Below, one piece after another: positions 62,721 through 64,000 of a stretch of 64,000 nucleotides of DNA (positions within the stretch are counted from its first letter, which is position 1; each line of letters opens with the position of its first letter). Origin of the DNA: Prinia subflava (Eukaryota > Chordata > Aves > Passeriformes > Cisticolidae); assembly GCF_021018805.1 (NCBI RefSeq), contig NC_086259.1:4216001-4280000 (forward strand). Reading direction: 5' to 3'. The notes below the pieces were generated by a model. It saw only the letters and a list, made by a program, of their open reading frames with translations, made no database searches and was not told the origin of the DNA. The position numbers and the translations under genes were made by a program.

Positions 62721-64000
62721 AATATTGCAAATAAGTATTTTATTTGCAGATCCTGAAGGCTTGTGCTGTGTACTGTTCATTTCTTTCTTCATTGATCAAT
62801 ATTTGTGTGGTACAATCTGCAGCTTAGACACACAATAACCTGAAATGCACTCCAATGAAATGACCTTTCTTCTGAGTTGACTTGTTTAAAGAAGTAGTCA
62901 CAGGAAGGAACACTATTTTTTCAAACTTTTATTTGAAAAATTACAGATGTGGAATAGTGAGGATAAAGTTATCTGAAAGAAACATGTTGAATTTAGACTT
63001 GGACTTTTTACTATCACTTTTTTACTATCACTATTATTATTATAGAATTATTTTAGTGAGAATAATACTTGATCTTGTGATGAAGATGTTGGACCAGGAT
63101 ACATGTAACTGGAAGGAATTTAAATGCCCAAATGTTACCTGAAGCAGGGATGTGTGGAATCCTGTGCAGGTTGGTGGTCACAACGTGTATTTGTGTGTTT
63201 AATCAATACCAGGAGGGTTGCACTGTGCCAGTGGGGTTTGTGTGATCAGTGCACACAAATCAGGCCATGTAGGAGGTGTAAGCATTCTGTCACACCACGG
63301 AAACATCATTAGAAAATGCACAAGAATTTCAACCAAATGATAATTGAAGTATTTGCCCATAGCCTCTGTTGCTGTGTGTTCAGTGACAGAGCTCTGTTTT
63401 GCTCTCTTGTGAGCTCCCAGCAACTCTGACAGCCTCTTCCTCTTGAGTCTGTGGGCAAAATGGAATCCTGTGTGGAGCTGTTGTGAGCTGTCCATCAGAT
63501 CCATTGCCTGGGTTATAATAATGCATCCAGACCCACCAAGGGAAGCACCACGTGCTGCTCCCTCACCTTTAGCCAAAGCCACATTCCACGTGAAAGCAGC
63601 CTAAGTGGGGAGCTGGTCCATTCAAGTGGACTTGATGTTTTGGAAAGCCAGGATGTTGATTTGTCCCATGTTCAGCATTATGATTTAATTGCAGAGGCAG
63701 GAAGGAAGAAAAAGGGGATGGAGAGAGCCATGATGAGGAAAAGGATTGATTTAAAAGGCCTCTTGCATAAATTATTGGAAATGGACGTGAGCTCTCATTA
63801 GGATGCACTGTGAATAAGGAGTTTGCCTTATCTTTACTGGGACTCAAATCTTGGCTATTTAAGTATGAGGCATGTGACTAAAGTAGAAAATATTCTCATT
63901 TTCTGTCTGTACTCCAACCGGAATGGAGTGAAATGGGGCAGGAGGCTTTCCCTGGTTTCTGTTTGTGAGCAGCCTCTCTGATCTTCCATCACCCATTTCT
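62721..64000. other. unique AT-rich non-coding DNA
   Basis: No gene or transposon is recognised. A small duplication of TTTTTACTATCACT occurs near 63005-63032, followed by ATT repeats. Open frames near the right edge (63199-63847, minus strand) have no recognisable domains. Confidence 0.65.

Overview
The window looks like non-coding DNA from a bird, most likely a songbird. The sequence evidence is many CR1 LINE 3' ends (minus-strand copies begin near AGAATCACAGAATC, plus-strand copies end in ATTCTATGATTCT), one tRNA-Ile-headed SINE with a CR1-type tail that resembles TguSINE1 of zebra finch, and several compact LTRs of avian endogenous-retrovirus type. These family names come from recalled knowledge of bird repeats; no database was searched. 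I found no exon chain, intact gene, functional tRNA or rRNA gene that I can support, so the window is best read as intergenic or deep intronic sequence: AT-rich unique DNA interrupted by GC-rich repeats.

Layout. 1-4.7 kb: unique AT-rich DNA with a probable compact LTR near 2.7-3.0 kb. 4.7-11 kb: the most repeat-dense part, with a pure (TCCTC)53 array (4726-4990), a long minus-strand CR1 (5322-5905), a retroviral LTR-like copy (about 6953-7470) with an internal-region remnant, a 24-unit 25-26 bp minisatellite (8222-8840), and a plus-strand CR1 followed by a (TTATT)15 array (10728-11010). 11-30 kb: mostly unique, with the SINE at 14197-14325, an internally deleted CR1 at 21624-21892, older CR1 pieces at 23.6 and 24.4 kb, a second copy of the 7 kb LTR-like family at 28403-28899 and a CR1 at 30.3 kb. 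30-50 kb: mostly unique, with a G-rich 29 bp minisatellite (38642-38919), a CR1 fragment lacking its 3' end (43978-44172) and a 53-base poly(A) tract. 50-64 kb: a CR1 (50737-51072) next to a solo LTR with a perfect 5 bp target duplication (51087-51703), a minus-strand LTR (55335-55819), a small CR1 tail (57.7 kb), a plus-strand LTR (about 61.84-62.40 kb) and a last CR1 (62514-62720).

These parts do not work together as a gene system. They record successive retrotransposon insertions (CR1, a CR1-dependent SINE, several LTR families) plus later tandem-repeat growth. I found no convincing undescribed system. The most useful leads are the higher-order structure of the 8.2 kb minisatellite and the hydrophobic exon-like segment beside it, the long pure polypurine/polypyrimidine tract, the near-identical CR1 copies, and a few exon-like or promoter-like signals that need comparison with other birds.
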